Assembly: GCA_041498815.1 (NCBI GenBank)
Contig: JBGQJC010000003.1
Coordinates: forward strand, 1 to 64,000
DNA length: 64,000 nucleotides
Direction of reading: 5' to 3'
Origin: DATDPM01 sp041498815
GTDB taxonomy: Bacteria; Pseudomonadota; Alphaproteobacteria; DATDPM01
Shown: positions 8,979 to 21,187 of the stretch, piece by piece
Position numbering within the stretch: the first letter of the stretch is position 1
Layout: each line of letters opens with the position of its first letter
Position numbers and translations under genes: made by a program
The notes under the pieces: model-generated
The model's input: only the letters and a program-made list of their open reading frames with translations
Database searches by the model: none
Told to the model about the DNA's origin: nothing

Positions 8979-9850
8979 TGGCCGTCCTCGTCAATTCGAA
9001 GACCAAGGTGATTTGCCAGGGCTTCACGGGCGCCCAGGGCACTTTCCATTCCGAGCAGGCGATCGCCTACGGCACCAAAATGGTGGGCGGCGTGACGCCG
9101 GGCAAAGGCGGCTCCAAGCATCTCGGCCTTCCGGTCTTCGACACGGTGGCGGAGGCGGTGGAAAAAACCGGGGCCGACGCGAGCGTCATTTATGTGCCGC
9201 CGCCCTTTGCCGCCGATGCGATCCTGGAGGCGATCGACGCCGAGGTTCCGCTGGTGGTGTGCATCACCGAAGGAATCCCGGTTCTCGACATGGTGCGCGT
9301 CAAGCGCGCCCTTCTGGGATCGTCGAGCCGGCTCATCGGACCCAATTGCCCGGGCATCATCACGCCCGGCCAATGCAAGATCGGAATCATGCCGGGGCAT
9401 ATCCACCGCAAGGGCCATGTCGGCATCGTCTCGCGCTCGGGCACGCTGACCTACGAGGCGGTCGCCTACACGACCGCGGCGAAGCTCGGCCAGTCCACCT
9501 GCATCGGCATCGGCGGCGATCCGGTGAACGGCACGAATTTCATCGACTGCCTGGAATTGTTTTTCGCCGACCGCGAGACCCATGGCATCGTCCTGATCGG
9601 CGAGATCGGCGGCACCGCCGAAGAGGAAGCCGCGGCGTTCATAAAATCGTCCAAGTCGAAAAAACCGGTGGTCGCCTTCATCGCCGGGCGCACCGCGCCG
9701 CCGGGCCGGCGCATGGGGCACGCCGGCGCGATCGTGGCCGGCGGCAAGGGCCGGGCCGAGGACAAGATCGAGGCCCTGAAGCGGGCCGGGGTGGCGGTTG
9801 CCAAGACCCCGGGCGAAACCGCGATTTTGCTGGCCAAGCGCCTGAAATAA
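8978..9850 (+). CDS. sucD: Succinyl-CoA synthetase alpha subunit (second copy)
   Basis: A 290-residue partner of the intact SucC. It binds CoA and carries the phosphohistidine intermediate of the succinyl-CoA to succinate step. It has CQGFTGAQGTFHSEQA, GPNCPGIITPG, IGIGGDPVNGTNF, IGEIGGTAEEEAA and the catalytic His in RRMGHAGAI. ATG at 8978 overlaps the sucC TGA. It is strikingly similar to the first-copy alpha subunit in both sequence and length, so the two pairs are paralogs from a duplication. The 2-oxoglutarate dehydrogenase genes that supply succinyl-CoA start about 150 bases downstream. Confidence 0.96.
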   Translation: MAVLVNSKTKVICQGFTGAQGTFHSEQAIAYGTKMVGGVTPGKGGSKHLGLPVFDTVAEAVEKTGADASVIYVPPPFAADAILEAIDAEVPLVVCITEGIPVLDMVRVKRALLGSSSRLIGPNCPGIITPGQCKIGIMPGHIHRKGHVGIVSRSGTLTYEAVAYTTAAKLGQSTCIGIGGDPVNGTNFIDCLELFFADRETHGIVLIGEIGGTAEEEAAAFIKSSKSKKPVVAFIAGRTAPPGRRMGHAGAIVAGGKGRAEDKIEALKRAGVAVAKTPGETAILLAKRLK

Positions 9851-10001
9851 CTTAGGTTTTGCGGAAATGCGCGGAAAACCGGCAGGGCGTTCTTTGCCTT
9901 TGAAATTTTGCTCTGCAGCAACAACATCTTAACCATAGTTCGGTAATGGAATGAGAGGCGCCGGGACCAACCGGCGCCACCGCCACCCCGCCGCAGGATC
10001 C

Positions 10002-12881
<2,880 letters not shown>

Positions 12882-12918
12882 GAGGGCAGGCCATGACGCA
12901 TCTTGGGACGGGGATTTC

Positions 12919-14178
12919 ATGACGACGCAAATCACGGTGCCCGCGTTGGGCGAATCGGTTGCGGTTGCGATCGTCGCGAAATGGCTGAAGAAGGTCGGCG
13001 AGGAGGTCGCGGTGGACGATCCCTTGGTCGAACTGGAAACCGACAAGGTGACGCTCGAGGTTTATGCCCAGACGGCAGGACGGCTTTCGGAAATCCTCGC
13101 CAAGGAAGGCGCCGAGGTTGCGGTAGGCGGCGCGCTCGGGGTCATTACCGAGGGCGCCAATGCCGCGCAGCGCCCGGGGCGCAGCGTCGCCGCGCCCAAG
13201 CTGGAAACGCCGCCGCCCCGCGCCAAACCCGCCGACGGCGCGCCCGGGGCGGCTCAGTTGCTGGCCCCCGCCGTGCGCAAGATGGTGGACGAGCACCGCC
13301 TCAATCCGGCGACGATCCCGGCCTCGGGCAAGGAGGGGCGCCTGACCAAGGGTGACGTGATTACCTATCTCGAGACGCACCAGCCGGAATCAAAAACCAT
13401 GCCGGCGGCAAAGCCCGCCCCGCAACCGGCGCCTCGGTTTTTCGAGCAGCCGGCCCAGGTCGAATCGCACGAGGCGCGGCCGCGGGAAGAGCGCGCGCGC
13501 ATGACATCCTTGCGCCGGCGCATCGCGGAAAGGCTGAAGGCGGCGCAGAACAACGCCGCGATGCTGACCACCTTCAACGAGATCGACATGACGGCGACGC
13601 TCGCGACCCGCGACCGCTACCGCGAATCCTTCGAAAAGAAATACGGCGCGCGGCTCGGGTTCCTGTCCTTTTTCGTGAAGGCGGCGATTGCGGCGCTGAA
13701 GGAAATTCCCGCCGTCAACGCCGAGATCGACGGCGAGGACATCGTCTACAAGAACCATTACGACATCGGCGTTGCGGTAGGGACGCCCCAGGGCCTGGTG
13801 GTGCCGGTGGTGCGCGATGCCGACCGGATGTCTTTCGCCGAGCTCGAATTGAAGGTCGCGGAGCTGGCCAAGAAAGCGCGCGACGGCAAGCTGGCGCTCC
13901 AAGACCTGTCGGGCGGCACCTTCACCATCACCAACGGCGGGGTTTACGGCTCGCTCATGTCGACCCCGATCCTCAATCCGCCGCAGTCCGGGATTCTCGG
14001 GCTTCACAAGGTCCAAAGCCGGCCCATGGCGCTCGACGGCAAGGTGGAGATCCGGCCCATGATGTATGTGGCGCTCACTTACGATCACCGCGTCATCGAC
14101 GGCCGGGAGGCGGTGACGTTCCTGGTGCGCGTCAAGGAATGCATCGAAGACCCGCAACGCTTGCTGCTGGACGTCTAG
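12919..14178 (+). CDS. sucB: Dihydrolipoamide succinyltransferase E2 component
   Basis: A 419-residue core of the 2-oxoglutarate dehydrogenase complex that transfers the succinyl group from lipoamide to CoA. Domain order: one lipoyl domain (1-77, lipoyl-lysine Lys43 in ELETDKVTLEV), an Ala/Pro linker, a peripheral-subunit-binding domain (about 112-155, APAVRKMVDEH...SGKEGRLTKGDV), a second linker, then the catalytic domain (about 190-419) with LTYDHRVIDGREA carrying the catalytic His and Asp. Length is typical of SucB. It starts 37 bases after sucA and abuts lpdA without a gap. Confidence 0.97.
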   Translation: MTTQITVPALGESVAVAIVAKWLKKVGEEVAVDDPLVELETDKVTLEVYAQTAGRLSEILAKEGAEVAVGGALGVITEGANAAQRPGRSVAAPKLETPPPRAKPADGAPGAAQLLAPAVRKMVDEHRLNPATIPASGKEGRLTKGDVITYLETHQPESKTMPAAKPAPQPAPRFFEQPAQVESHEARPREERARMTSLRRRIAERLKAAQNNAAMLTTFNEIDMTATLATRDRYRESFEKKYGARLGFLSFFVKAAIAALKEIPAVNAEIDGEDIVYKNHYDIGVAVGTPQGLVVPVVRDADRMSFAELELKVAELAKKARDGKLALQDLSGGTFTITNGGVYGSLMSTPILNPPQSGILGLHKVQSRPMALDGKVEIRPMMYVALTYDHRVIDGREAVTFLVRVKECIEDPQRLLLDV

Positions 14179-15588
14179 ATGGCGCAAGGCAACGGCGAAT
14201 ATGATCTGGTGGTGATCGGCGCCGGGCCGGGCGGCTATGTCGCCGCGATCCGCGCCGCCCAACTCGGCCTAAAGGTCGCCTGCGTGGAGAAACGCGCGAG
14301 TCTGGGCGGAACCTGTCTCAATGTCGGGTGTATTCCTTCGAAGGCGCTGCTGCAATCCTCCGAGAAATTCGCGGAAGTGAGCCACGGCCTCGAGCGCCAC
14401 GGCATATCGGCGGGAAAGCCCAAGCTCGATGTCGCCGCCATGCAGGCGAACAAGGACAAGATCGTTTCCGAGAACACCGGCGGCGTCGCCTTCCTGTTCC
14501 GCAAAAACAAAGTCACCGCGATCACCGGCGCGGCGCGCATCGCAGGAATCGGTAAGGTCGAGGTTAATTCCGGCAAGCCGCAAACGCTGGCGGCCAAGAA
14601 CATCCTGATCGCGACCGGCTCGGAGCCGGTGCCGCTGCCGAACGTCCCGGTGGACGAGAAGCGCATCGTAAGCTCGACCGGCGCGCTCTGTCTCGATGCG
14701 GTGCCCAAGCGCCTCGTGGTCGTCGGCGGCGGCTATATCGGGCTCGAGCTGGGCTCGGTGTGGCGCCGGCTCGGTTCCGAAGTCACGGTGGTGGAATTCC
14801 TCGACCGCATCGTTCCCGCCATGGACCGGGAAATCGGCCAGCAGCTTCACCGCACGCTGGAAAAACAGGGCCTCAAATTCCGCCTTGCCACCAAGGTGGT
14901 GGGCGCGGAAGCGAATAAATCCGGGGTGACGCTTCGCATTGCCGGCGCCGCCAACGGCAAGACCGAGACTTTGGATTGCGACGTCGTTTTGGTGGCCATC
15001 GGCAGGCGGCCCCATAGCGACGGCCTCGGGCTGATGGAGGCAGGCGTCGCCGTCGACAATGCCGGACGCATTGCGATCGATTCCGATTTCCGCACCAGCG
15101 TCGAAGGAATCTATGCGATCGGCGACGTGGTGGCTGGGCCCCAGCTCGCCCATAAAGCCTCCGACGAAGGGATCGCGGTCGCGGAAATCCTGGCCGGTCA
15201 GGCGGGCCACGTGAATTACGACGCGATCCCGGCGGTGGTCTACACGGCACCCGAGGTGGCATGCGTCGGCAAGACGGAAGAGGAGCTGAAAGAGGCTGGC
15301 GTGCTTTACAAGGTCGGGAAATTCCCCTTCACCGCCAATCCGCGCGCCCGCATCCTGGGCGCAACCGAAGGCATGGTGAAGATTCTGGCCGACGCCAAGA
15401 CCGACCGCATCCTCGGCTGCCACATCATCGGCGCCGAGGCCGGGAACATGATCCACGAGGCGGTGGTGGCGATGGAATTCGGCGCGTCCGCCGAGGATCT
15501 GGCGCGCATCTGCCACGCCCACCCGACCTTGAACGAAGCCGTGCACGAAGCGGCAATGGCCGCCGGCGCCCGGGCGATTCACATCTGA
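14179..15588 (+). CDS. lpdA: Dihydrolipoamide dehydrogenase E3 component
   Basis: A 469-residue flavoprotein that reoxidises dihydrolipoamide with NAD. FAD site VVIGAGPGGYVAAIRAAQLG, the redox disulfide in GGTCLNVGCIPSKALL, NAD site VVVGGGYIGLELG, second FAD motif YAIGDVVAGPQLAHKA, and the C-terminal catalytic dyad in CHAHPTLNEAVHEA are all present. Its ATG directly follows the TAG of sucB with no spacer, so translation is probably coupled. The position makes it the dedicated E3 of the 2-oxoglutarate complex; it might also serve pyruvate dehydrogenase. Confidence 0.97.
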   Translation: MAQGNGEYDLVVIGAGPGGYVAAIRAAQLGLKVACVEKRASLGGTCLNVGCIPSKALLQSSEKFAEVSHGLERHGISAGKPKLDVAAMQANKDKIVSENTGGVAFLFRKNKVTAITGAARIAGIGKVEVNSGKPQTLAAKNILIATGSEPVPLPNVPVDEKRIVSSTGALCLDAVPKRLVVVGGGYIGLELGSVWRRLGSEVTVVEFLDRIVPAMDREIGQQLHRTLEKQGLKFRLATKVVGAEANKSGVTLRIAGAANGKTETLDCDVVLVAIGRRPHSDGLGLMEAGVAVDNAGRIAIDSDFRTSVEGIYAIGDVVAGPQLAHKASDEGIAVAEILAGQAGHVNYDAIPAVVYTAPEVACVGKTEEELKEAGVLYKVGKFPFTANPRARILGATEGMVKILADAKTDRILGCHIIGAEAGNMIHEAVVAMEFGASAEDLARICHAHPTLNEAVHEAAMAAGARAIHI

Positions 15589-15634
15589 AAATCGGAACTT
15601 GTTCGGGGATTCGACGCCGCCCCGGCGGGTCAGG

Positions 15635-16036
15635 TCACACCGCGTATTTGGCCAGCTTCGCCGCCACCTCGGCGACCGCCGCCAAGACCTTTACCGTCGC
15701 CGCCGCCACCTTTTCGATGTGCTTCACGTCTTCGAGCGACCCTTTCAGTTCGACATTGACGGAATCGAACGCCGACTTGAGTCTTTTGACTTCGTCCAAA
15801 TCGTTGAGTTTTTCGAGGGTTGCCCAGGATATCTTCGTCATCTGGCCGCGGCACTTTTTTTGCGCCGCCACCAGCTTGTTGCGCTGCGTTTTCTGTTCGT
15901 CGGTCAAGGGCGGGTCGGAGCGTTCGATGTCCTCAATTTGAACCTGATACGCCCGCTCCAATTCCCCGAACGCGTCCATCGCCGTCTGGTAATCGGCCAT
16001 GATCTCTTCGAGGGTGGGTTTGTTGCCGTTCGGCAT
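15635..16036 (-). CDS. Helical protein of unknown function
   Basis: A 133-residue, highly charged, Ala/Lys/Glu-rich protein with no signal peptide, which I do not recognise. The middle (residues 28-75, IERSDPPLTDEQKTQRNKL and on) looks like long amphipathic helices. The last 30 residues are a VEKVAAATVKVLAAVAEVAA-like hydrophobic helix that could insert in or lie on a membrane. It starts six bases after the lipoprotein gene stop, so the two form an operon, converging on lpdA. One possibility is a cytoplasmic or inner-face partner of that lipoprotein. Confidence 0.65.
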   Translation of the reverse strand: MPNGNKPTLEEIMADYQTAMDAFGELERAYQVQIEDIERSDPPLTDEQKTQRNKLVAAQKKCRGQMTKISWATLEKLNDLDEVKRLKSAFDSVNVELKGSLEDVKHIEKVAAATVKVLAAVAEVAAKLAKYAV

Positions 16037-16042
16037 GGCCGG

Positions 16043-16993
16043 CTATTCCTTCTTCTTGCCCGCTGCGATGAAGGCGGTCACGATCTTCTGCAGTTCCTCG
16101 GCTTGGGATTTCAGCGTCTCCATTTTGGCGAAAACGGCCGTCAGATTCAGGTCGTCCGATTTCAGCGCCTCCGTCAATTCGTGATGCGCGTCCGCAAGGC
16201 TTTGGAAAACCTTGTCGGGCTTGGCGGTCAAGACGGCGTCATAATCCGCCGCAGCCGTCAATAACCCGTTCAAATTGGAATCGCTGGGGTTGTCCTTGAA
16301 CGCGGTGCGGCGGTCGGTGACGGCATTGGCAAACGGCGCTTTTGCGGCGTCGGCGATGACTTTCGCCGTGCTCTCGAAGACCGGAACCGCCCGGCCGATC
16401 AATGGGTCCGCCCTTGCCGTTGCGTCGCGAAGCGCGTTCAGCCGGACATGGTCGATATAAGCGCCGACGATCCACCCCGCAGCCGAGGCGGCTGGCTCGG
16501 CAAAGGCCTCGAGATTTGACCCTTTGCTTTCGACGAGTTTTGCCAGGTTTTGCAGGCTGCCACTGGTGGCGGCCAGACTCGTCTTCGCTTTTTCGGCGGA
16601 ATCGGAGGTGGCGATGGCCTGCAGGCCGTCGGCGTAGGTCCCGATCGAACCCATGAGAGCGGTGATCGTCGAGACCGGACTTTCGGGCGAAATTGGAACC
16701 GGTGCCGGATCGTTGTCCAATTGGTAAACGATCCGGCAGCGGGCCGAGCCCCGCAACATGCAGTCGTCCGGTTGGACTTCCACTTTTCCCGAATGTTCGA
16801 CGGCTTCCGCCGCGCGCTGCTCTTTGGCTTGGGAGACAACGGCGGCGACGTAACCATCGAGACTCTTCTGCGCCGCGGCCGTCGCCTCGGCGAAGGTCTG
16901 GACCGGTTTTTGATAGTCCCCGGTGCCGCAGGCGGCCAGCAGCACCGCCGCAGCGAGCGCGCAATAGAGACGGATGAACAGGGCTCTCGTCAT
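16043..16993 (-). CDS. Putative lipoprotein of unknown function
   Basis: A 316-residue protein with an N-terminal lipoprotein signal (hydrophobic ALAAAVLLAAC, predicted lipidated Cys22), so exported and membrane-anchored. The rest is strongly helical. A small loop with Cys at DDCMLRGSARCRIV could form a disulfide. Repeated Ala/Ser/Thr-rich helical stretches follow, and it ends in charged KSQAEELQKIVTAF. I recognise no domain. The pair with the gene at 15635-16036 looks like a stand-alone unit between core genes. No toxin, channel or enzyme motif is visible. Confidence 0.7.
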   Translation of the reverse strand: MTRALFIRLYCALAAAVLLAACGTGDYQKPVQTFAEATAAAQKSLDGYVAAVVSQAKEQRAAEAVEHSGKVEVQPDDCMLRGSARCRIVYQLDNDPAPVPISPESPVSTITALMGSIGTYADGLQAIATSDSAEKAKTSLAATSGSLQNLAKLVESKGSNLEAFAEPAASAAGWIVGAYIDHVRLNALRDATARADPLIGRAVPVFESTAKVIADAAKAPFANAVTDRRTAFKDNPSDSNLNGLLTAAADYDAVLTAKPDKVFQSLADAHHELTEALKSDDLNLTAVFAKMETLKSQAEELQKIVTAFIAAGKKKE

Positions 16994-17098
16994 TCTGAGT
17001 CTGGCTATCCGAACGCAGAAGCGAAGACAGCTTACCTCAACCCAAGGATGTACTGAGAATACCAGGGTCTGCGCTGGCGTCGAATCACATCTGAGACG

Positions 17099-18037
17099 TC
17101 AGCCGCGCGCCCGGGGGTGGGACTTCGCGTAAACCTCCATGAGCCGGGCCTTGTCCACCGCGGTGTAGCGCTGGGTGGTGGAAAGCGAGGCGTGGCCCAA
17201 GAGTTCTTGGATGGCACGCAGATCCGCGCCGCCCATCAGCAAATGGGTCGCAAAGCTGTGGCGAAGCGCATGGGGGGTCGCCGTTTCCGGCAATCCCAAG
17301 TAACGCCGCAGTTTGCGGAGTTGCCGCTGGACGACGCCGGGCTGAAGGCGCTGCCCGCGCGCGCCGACGAACAAGGGATCGTTCGGGCCCAGGCGGTACG
17401 GGCAGGAGGCAAGATAATTCGCGACCGCATCGCCCACCGCCGGCAGCACCGGCACCACGCGCTCCTTGTTGCCTTTGCCCTTGATTCGAAGCATGTCTTC
17501 GAAGGGCGCGGCGCGGCGATTCAACGCCAATGCCTCGGCGATGCGAAGCCCGCAGCCGTAAAGCAGCGTCATGATCGCGGTGTCGCGAAGCGCCATCCAC
17601 GGTTCGGAGGCGACGTCGCCGATGCGGACCATGGCGTCTTCGGCCTCATCCGGCGACAAGGGTTTCGGAATCGAGTGGGGAAGCCTGGGCGTGCGCAACG
17701 CCCCGATCGCCGCGTTGTCGATCTTCCCGCGGCGTTTCAGGAACCGGAAGAATCCGCGCACCGAAGAAAGCGCCCGTGCGGTCGAGGTGCGGGCGCGGCG
17801 ATCGCTGGCCCGGCGCGCAAGCCAGGCGCGGAAATCGGCGAGACGCAAGGATTCGAGATCGGAGAGACCGGGAAGCTTGCCCAGGTGTTCCGTCAGGAAA
17901 GCGCCGAAGCTTTCGAGATCGCGGCGATAGGCGGCGATGGTGTGGGGCGAGGCGCGGCGTTCGGAACTTAGATAGGCAAGCCAATCGGAAATTGCCCGGG
18001 CGAGTCCGGTTGAAGCCGGGGCTTTCGGTTGCGTCAC
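17099..18037 (-). CDS. xerC: Tyrosine recombinase XerC
   Basis: A tyrosine site-specific recombinase of about 312 residues that resolves chromosome dimers at dif with XerD. The N-terminal SAM-like core-binding domain (SDWLAYLSSERRASPHTIAAY) is followed by the catalytic domain. The six catalytic residues are visible: Arg in CGLRIAEAL, Lys in KGKGNKERVVPV, HALRHSF (His and Arg), His in LLGHASL, and Tyr in TTQRYTAV. I place the start at GTG 18037, which overlaps the DUF484 stop as GTGA; a GTG at 18067 is also open. The DUF484-xerC pairing is common in proteobacteria, which supports XerC over a phage integrase. Confidence 0.93.
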   Translation of the reverse strand: MTQPKAPASTGLARAISDWLAYLSSERRASPHTIAAYRRDLESFGAFLTEHLGKLPGLSDLESLRLADFRAWLARRASDRRARTSTARALSSVRGFFRFLKRRGKIDNAAIGALRTPRLPHSIPKPLSPDEAEDAMVRIGDVASEPWMALRDTAIMTLLYGCGLRIAEALALNRRAAPFEDMLRIKGKGNKERVVPVLPAVGDAVANYLASCPYRLGPNDPLFVGARGQRLQPGVVQRQLRKLRRYLGLPETATPHALRHSFATHLLMGGADLRAIQELLGHASLSTTQRYTAVDKARLMEVYAKSHPRARG

Positions 18038-18774
18038 TCGGGCAGGTCGAGCCACGCCTTTACGCACATCTCCACCACGCGGGCGAGGAAGCTCAGGAGC
18101 TCCGTTCCCTGGCCGGGGTGGAAGGTATCGTCGTTGCGGGAACCGAGCGCCAAAATCCCCGCCTTGCCGTTGGCGCCGAAACGCAGGCGCAGAAGCGCGC
18201 TCGAGCGCACCAGGCCGGTGGCGCCGCCGAAAACGGCGCGCTCGCCGGGGCGCCGGCGATAAAGGATATAGTCGCGCCCCGAGCCGACCAGTTCATCGAC
18301 CGCTCCCGGCTGCAGCGTGAAGACGCCGGAGGCGACGGAGCGCGGCCATTTCGTGTCCGCGACCTCGACGCAAAGGGTCACGATGTCGAGATCGAGGATA
18401 ATGGCGAGATCGGTGGTGATGACATGGACCAGCTGCTCGAAATCGGGCGCGGTGACGAGGGCCAGCACCGACTCGTGCACGCGGCGCTGGCCGGAGAGAT
18501 TGTCGCGGCTCGTGATCAGCAGGTCGCGGTTGTCGCCTTGGAGCCGCTCCACCTCGGCGCGCAGGCGCTCGATCAAAAACGTCTGGAAGTCTTCGACGTT
18601 GCCGCCGTTGTTCTGGGCGGGCGGCGTCAGCACCCGCAAGAGATCGGCGTGGCGGAGCAGGAAATCGGGATGGCTGCGCAGGAAATGGGCCACCCGCGAC
18701 TCGTCGACATCCGGCCGCGAAGACGGTATCCCGCCCGCCGGATTGCGCGTGATCGGCCCTTGTTCCTGCGACAT
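18034..18774 (-). CDS. DUF484 family protein (GAF-like fold)
   Basis: A 246-residue cytoplasmic protein with the DUF484 layout. An N-terminal helical part contains VAHFLRSHPDFLLRHADLL, a coiled segment VERLQGDNRDLLITSRDN follows, and a GAF-like domain spans roughly residues 95-235. Members sit next to xerC in many proteobacteria, but the molecular function is unknown. It overlaps xerC by four bases at the preferred start, so translation is likely coupled, and it is divergent from priA with only about 80 bases between the starts. No ligand-binding cysteine or histidine cluster stands out in the GAF part. Confidence 0.9.
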   Translation of the reverse strand: MSQEQGPITRNPAGGIPSSRPDVDESRVAHFLRSHPDFLLRHADLLRVLTPPAQNNGGNVEDFQTFLIERLRAEVERLQGDNRDLLITSRDNLSGQRRVHESVLALVTAPDFEQLVHVITTDLAIILDLDIVTLCVEVADTKWPRSVASGVFTLQPGAVDELVGSGRDYILYRRRPGERAVFGGATGLVRSSALLRLRFGANGKAGILALGSRNDDTFHPGQGTELLSFLARVVEMCVKAWLDLPE

Positions 18775-18856
18775 GTCCTCCTCATGCGGCGGCTTTTTGG
18801 TCTATCACCGGTTCGCCCGGTGGTCCCGGCAAGGCCGCTTGGCTAGAGTGTAGCCC

Positions 18857-21073
18857 ATGCCGGAAACGGGCGCTAGGTCTGCGGCGGAAAAGGGCGCGCC
18901 ATGCGGCGGCGGGCGGATTTCCGTGCTGCTGCCGCTGGCCATCGACCACGTCTTCGACTACCGCGTGCCCGATGGCCTGGCGCTCCAGCCGGGCGATTTC
19001 GTCGCCGTGCCGCTGGGCAAGCGCGAATACGCGGCCTGCGTGTGGGACGGCGCTGCGAGCGGCGCGGAGATTGCGGCGCCGCGTTTGAAGGAGCTGCGCC
19101 GCAAGCTTCCGGCGCGACCGATGAACGCGAAGTTGCGCCGGCTCATAGAATGGGTCGCGCGCTACAACTGCGCCTTGCGGGGCGCGGTCCTGAAGATGGC
19201 GATGAGCGTGCCGGACGCGCTCGAGCCGGAGCGCCCGGCCACCGGCTACGCCTTGGCCGAAAACGCGGCGCCGCCGCCAAAATTCAAAATGACTCCGGCG
19301 CGGCGCCGGGTTTTGCACGCGGTGGCCGAGGGTCCGCCGCGCGCGGCCAGCGAGCTGGCCCGCGAGGCCGGCGTCTCGCCCGGCGTCGTCAAGAGTCTGG
19401 CGGATGCCGGATTGATCCACGCGGTGCCGGTGATGCAGGTCGTCGCCGCGCCGCAAATCGGCGATGGCGGGCCCAAGCTCTCGCCCGAGCAGCGCACCTG
19501 CGCCGACGATCTGGTCGCCAAGCTCGGCGGTTTTTCCGTGACGCTCTTGGACGGCGTCCCCGGTTCGGGCAAAACCGAGGTTTATCTGACGGCGGTTGCG
19601 GCGGCGATCCAGGGCGGCAAGCAAGCCTTGGTGCTGGTCCCCGAGATCGCGCTCACCGCGCAATGGCTGGGGAGATTCGAACAACGCTTCGGCGCCGCAC
19701 CCGCCTTGTGGCACTCCGATCTGACGCCGGCCCAGCGCCGCGACACCTGGCGCGCGGTTTCGGAGGGACGGGCGCGCGTGGTCGTCGGCGCGCGCTCGGC
19801 CCTGTTCCTGCCGTTTCCCGAGCTCGGCCTCCTGGTGGTGGACGAAGAGCACGACGCCTCGTTCAAGCAAGAGGAAGGAGTCATTTATCAGGCGCGGGAC
19901 ATGGCGGTGGTGCGCGGCCAGATCGAAAATATTCCCGTCGTCCTCGTTTCCGCCACGCCGTCGCTGGAGACTTTCGCCAATGTCGAGCAGGGGCGCTATA
20001 CGCTGCTCCATCTCCCCGATCGATTCGCGGGCGCCGCGATGCCCGAAGTTCGCCTCATCGACATGCGCGCGGACAAACCTGCGCGCCAATCCTGGCTGTC
20101 GCCCACGCTGCGGCGCGCCCTGGGCGAAACCCTCGAGGCGAAGGAACAAGCCCTGTTGTTCCTGAACCGGCGCGGATTTGCGCCGCTCACCTTGTGCCGC
20201 AACTGCGGCCACCGGATGCAATGCCCGAATTGCACCGCCTGGCTGGTGGAGCACCGGCGCGAAGGACGGTTGCGCTGCCACCACTGCGGATTCGCGCAAC
20301 GAGAACCGGAATCCTGTCCGTCCTGCGCCGCGGTGGATTCATTCGCCGCCTGCGGGCCGGGGGTCGAGCGCCTGGCGGAAGAAACCAAGGCGCTTTTCCC
20401 GAACGCCCGCGTCGGCATTATGACGAGCGACACCTTGCGCGGGCCCAATGCCGCGGCCGAGTTCATTTCCGCGATCGAGGCGCGCGAATTCGACCTCGTC
20501 ATCGGGACTCAGGTGGCGGCCAAGGGACATCATTTTCCCTATCTCACTCTGGTCGGCGTCGTCGACGGGGATCTGGGGCTTGCGGGCGGCGACCTGCGCG
20601 CGGCCGAGCGCACGTTCCAACTGCTGTCCCAAGTGGCGGGGCGTGCCGGGCGCGCGGAGCGCCGGGGCCGCGTGTTCATCCAGACCTTCATGCCCGATCA
20701 CAAAGTCATGAAGGCGCTGGCATCGGGCGGCCGCGAGCGATTCTACGAGGCCGAGGCGGCGGAGCGCCGGGCGCACAAGATGCCGCCTTTCGGGCGGCTT
20801 GCCGCGATCATCGTCACCGGGGGAAGCGAAGATGGCGTGATCGCCTGCGCGAAGGCCTTGGCCAAGACCGCGCCGGCAGAAGCCGGACTGGCGGTGCTGG
20901 GCCCGGCGCCAGCGCCGCTCCGGCGCCTGGCCGGACAATACCGCTGGCGGCTCCTGGTCAAGGCGGACAAGGAAGTGAACATTCAGGCGGAGATCCGGAG
21001 CTGGCTGCCGCGGGTCAAACCAAAGGGCGGCGTGAAGGTCCGAGTGGACATCGACCCCTACAGCTTCCTGTGA
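18857..21073 (+). CDS. priA: Primosomal protein N' (replication restart helicase)
   Basis: A 738-residue superfamily 2 helicase that reloads the replisome at stalled forks. An N-terminal DNA-binding part (ISVLLPLAIDHVFDYRVP, residues 20-110) is followed by a winged-helix-like linker. The helicase core has Walker A GVPGSGKTEVYL and the DEEH box VVDEEHDASFKQEE. Zinc ligands lie in CRNCGHRMQCPNC and RCHHCG...CPSC, and motif VI is in QVAGRAGRAERRGRV. It ends with the usual C-terminal domain VRVDIDPYSFL. Length and all motifs are normal, so it should be active. It is divergently transcribed from DUF484. Confidence 0.97.
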   Translation: MPETGARSAAEKGAPCGGGRISVLLPLAIDHVFDYRVPDGLALQPGDFVAVPLGKREYAACVWDGAASGAEIAAPRLKELRRKLPARPMNAKLRRLIEWVARYNCALRGAVLKMAMSVPDALEPERPATGYALAENAAPPPKFKMTPARRRVLHAVAEGPPRAASELAREAGVSPGVVKSLADAGLIHAVPVMQVVAAPQIGDGGPKLSPEQRTCADDLVAKLGGFSVTLLDGVPGSGKTEVYLTAVAAAIQGGKQALVLVPEIALTAQWLGRFEQRFGAAPALWHSDLTPAQRRDTWRAVSEGRARVVVGARSALFLPFPELGLLVVDEEHDASFKQEEGVIYQARDMAVVRGQIENIPVVLVSATPSLETFANVEQGRYTLLHLPDRFAGAAMPEVRLIDMRADKPARQSWLSPTLRRALGETLEAKEQALLFLNRRGFAPLTLCRNCGHRMQCPNCTAWLVEHRREGRLRCHHCGFAQREPESCPSCAAVDSFAACGPGVERLAEETKALFPNARVGIMTSDTLRGPNAAAEFISAIEAREFDLVIGTQVAAKGHHFPYLTLVGVVDGDLGLAGGDLRAAERTFQLLSQVAGRAGRAERRGRVFIQTFMPDHKVMKALASGGRERFYEAEAAERRAHKMPPFGRLAAIIVTGGSEDGVIACAKALAKTAPAEAGLAVLGPAPAPLRRLAGQYRWRLLVKADKEVNIQAEIRSWLPRVKPKGGVKVRVDIDPYSFL

Positions 21074-21187
21074 CCGACAGCGGGAGCCGCCCGCGCCAAT
21101 TGCGGCGAGGGCTTCAGCGCCAATCCGGGCTGCCAATAGCGCGCCCAAAGGCCGCCGCTTAGCGGCCTGAAAATCCTCCCCGATTGG

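Noticed and set aside
14269..15582. A 437-codon frame antisense to lpdA
   Set aside because: Same composition artefact; the plus strand encodes a complete flavoprotein with all motifs.
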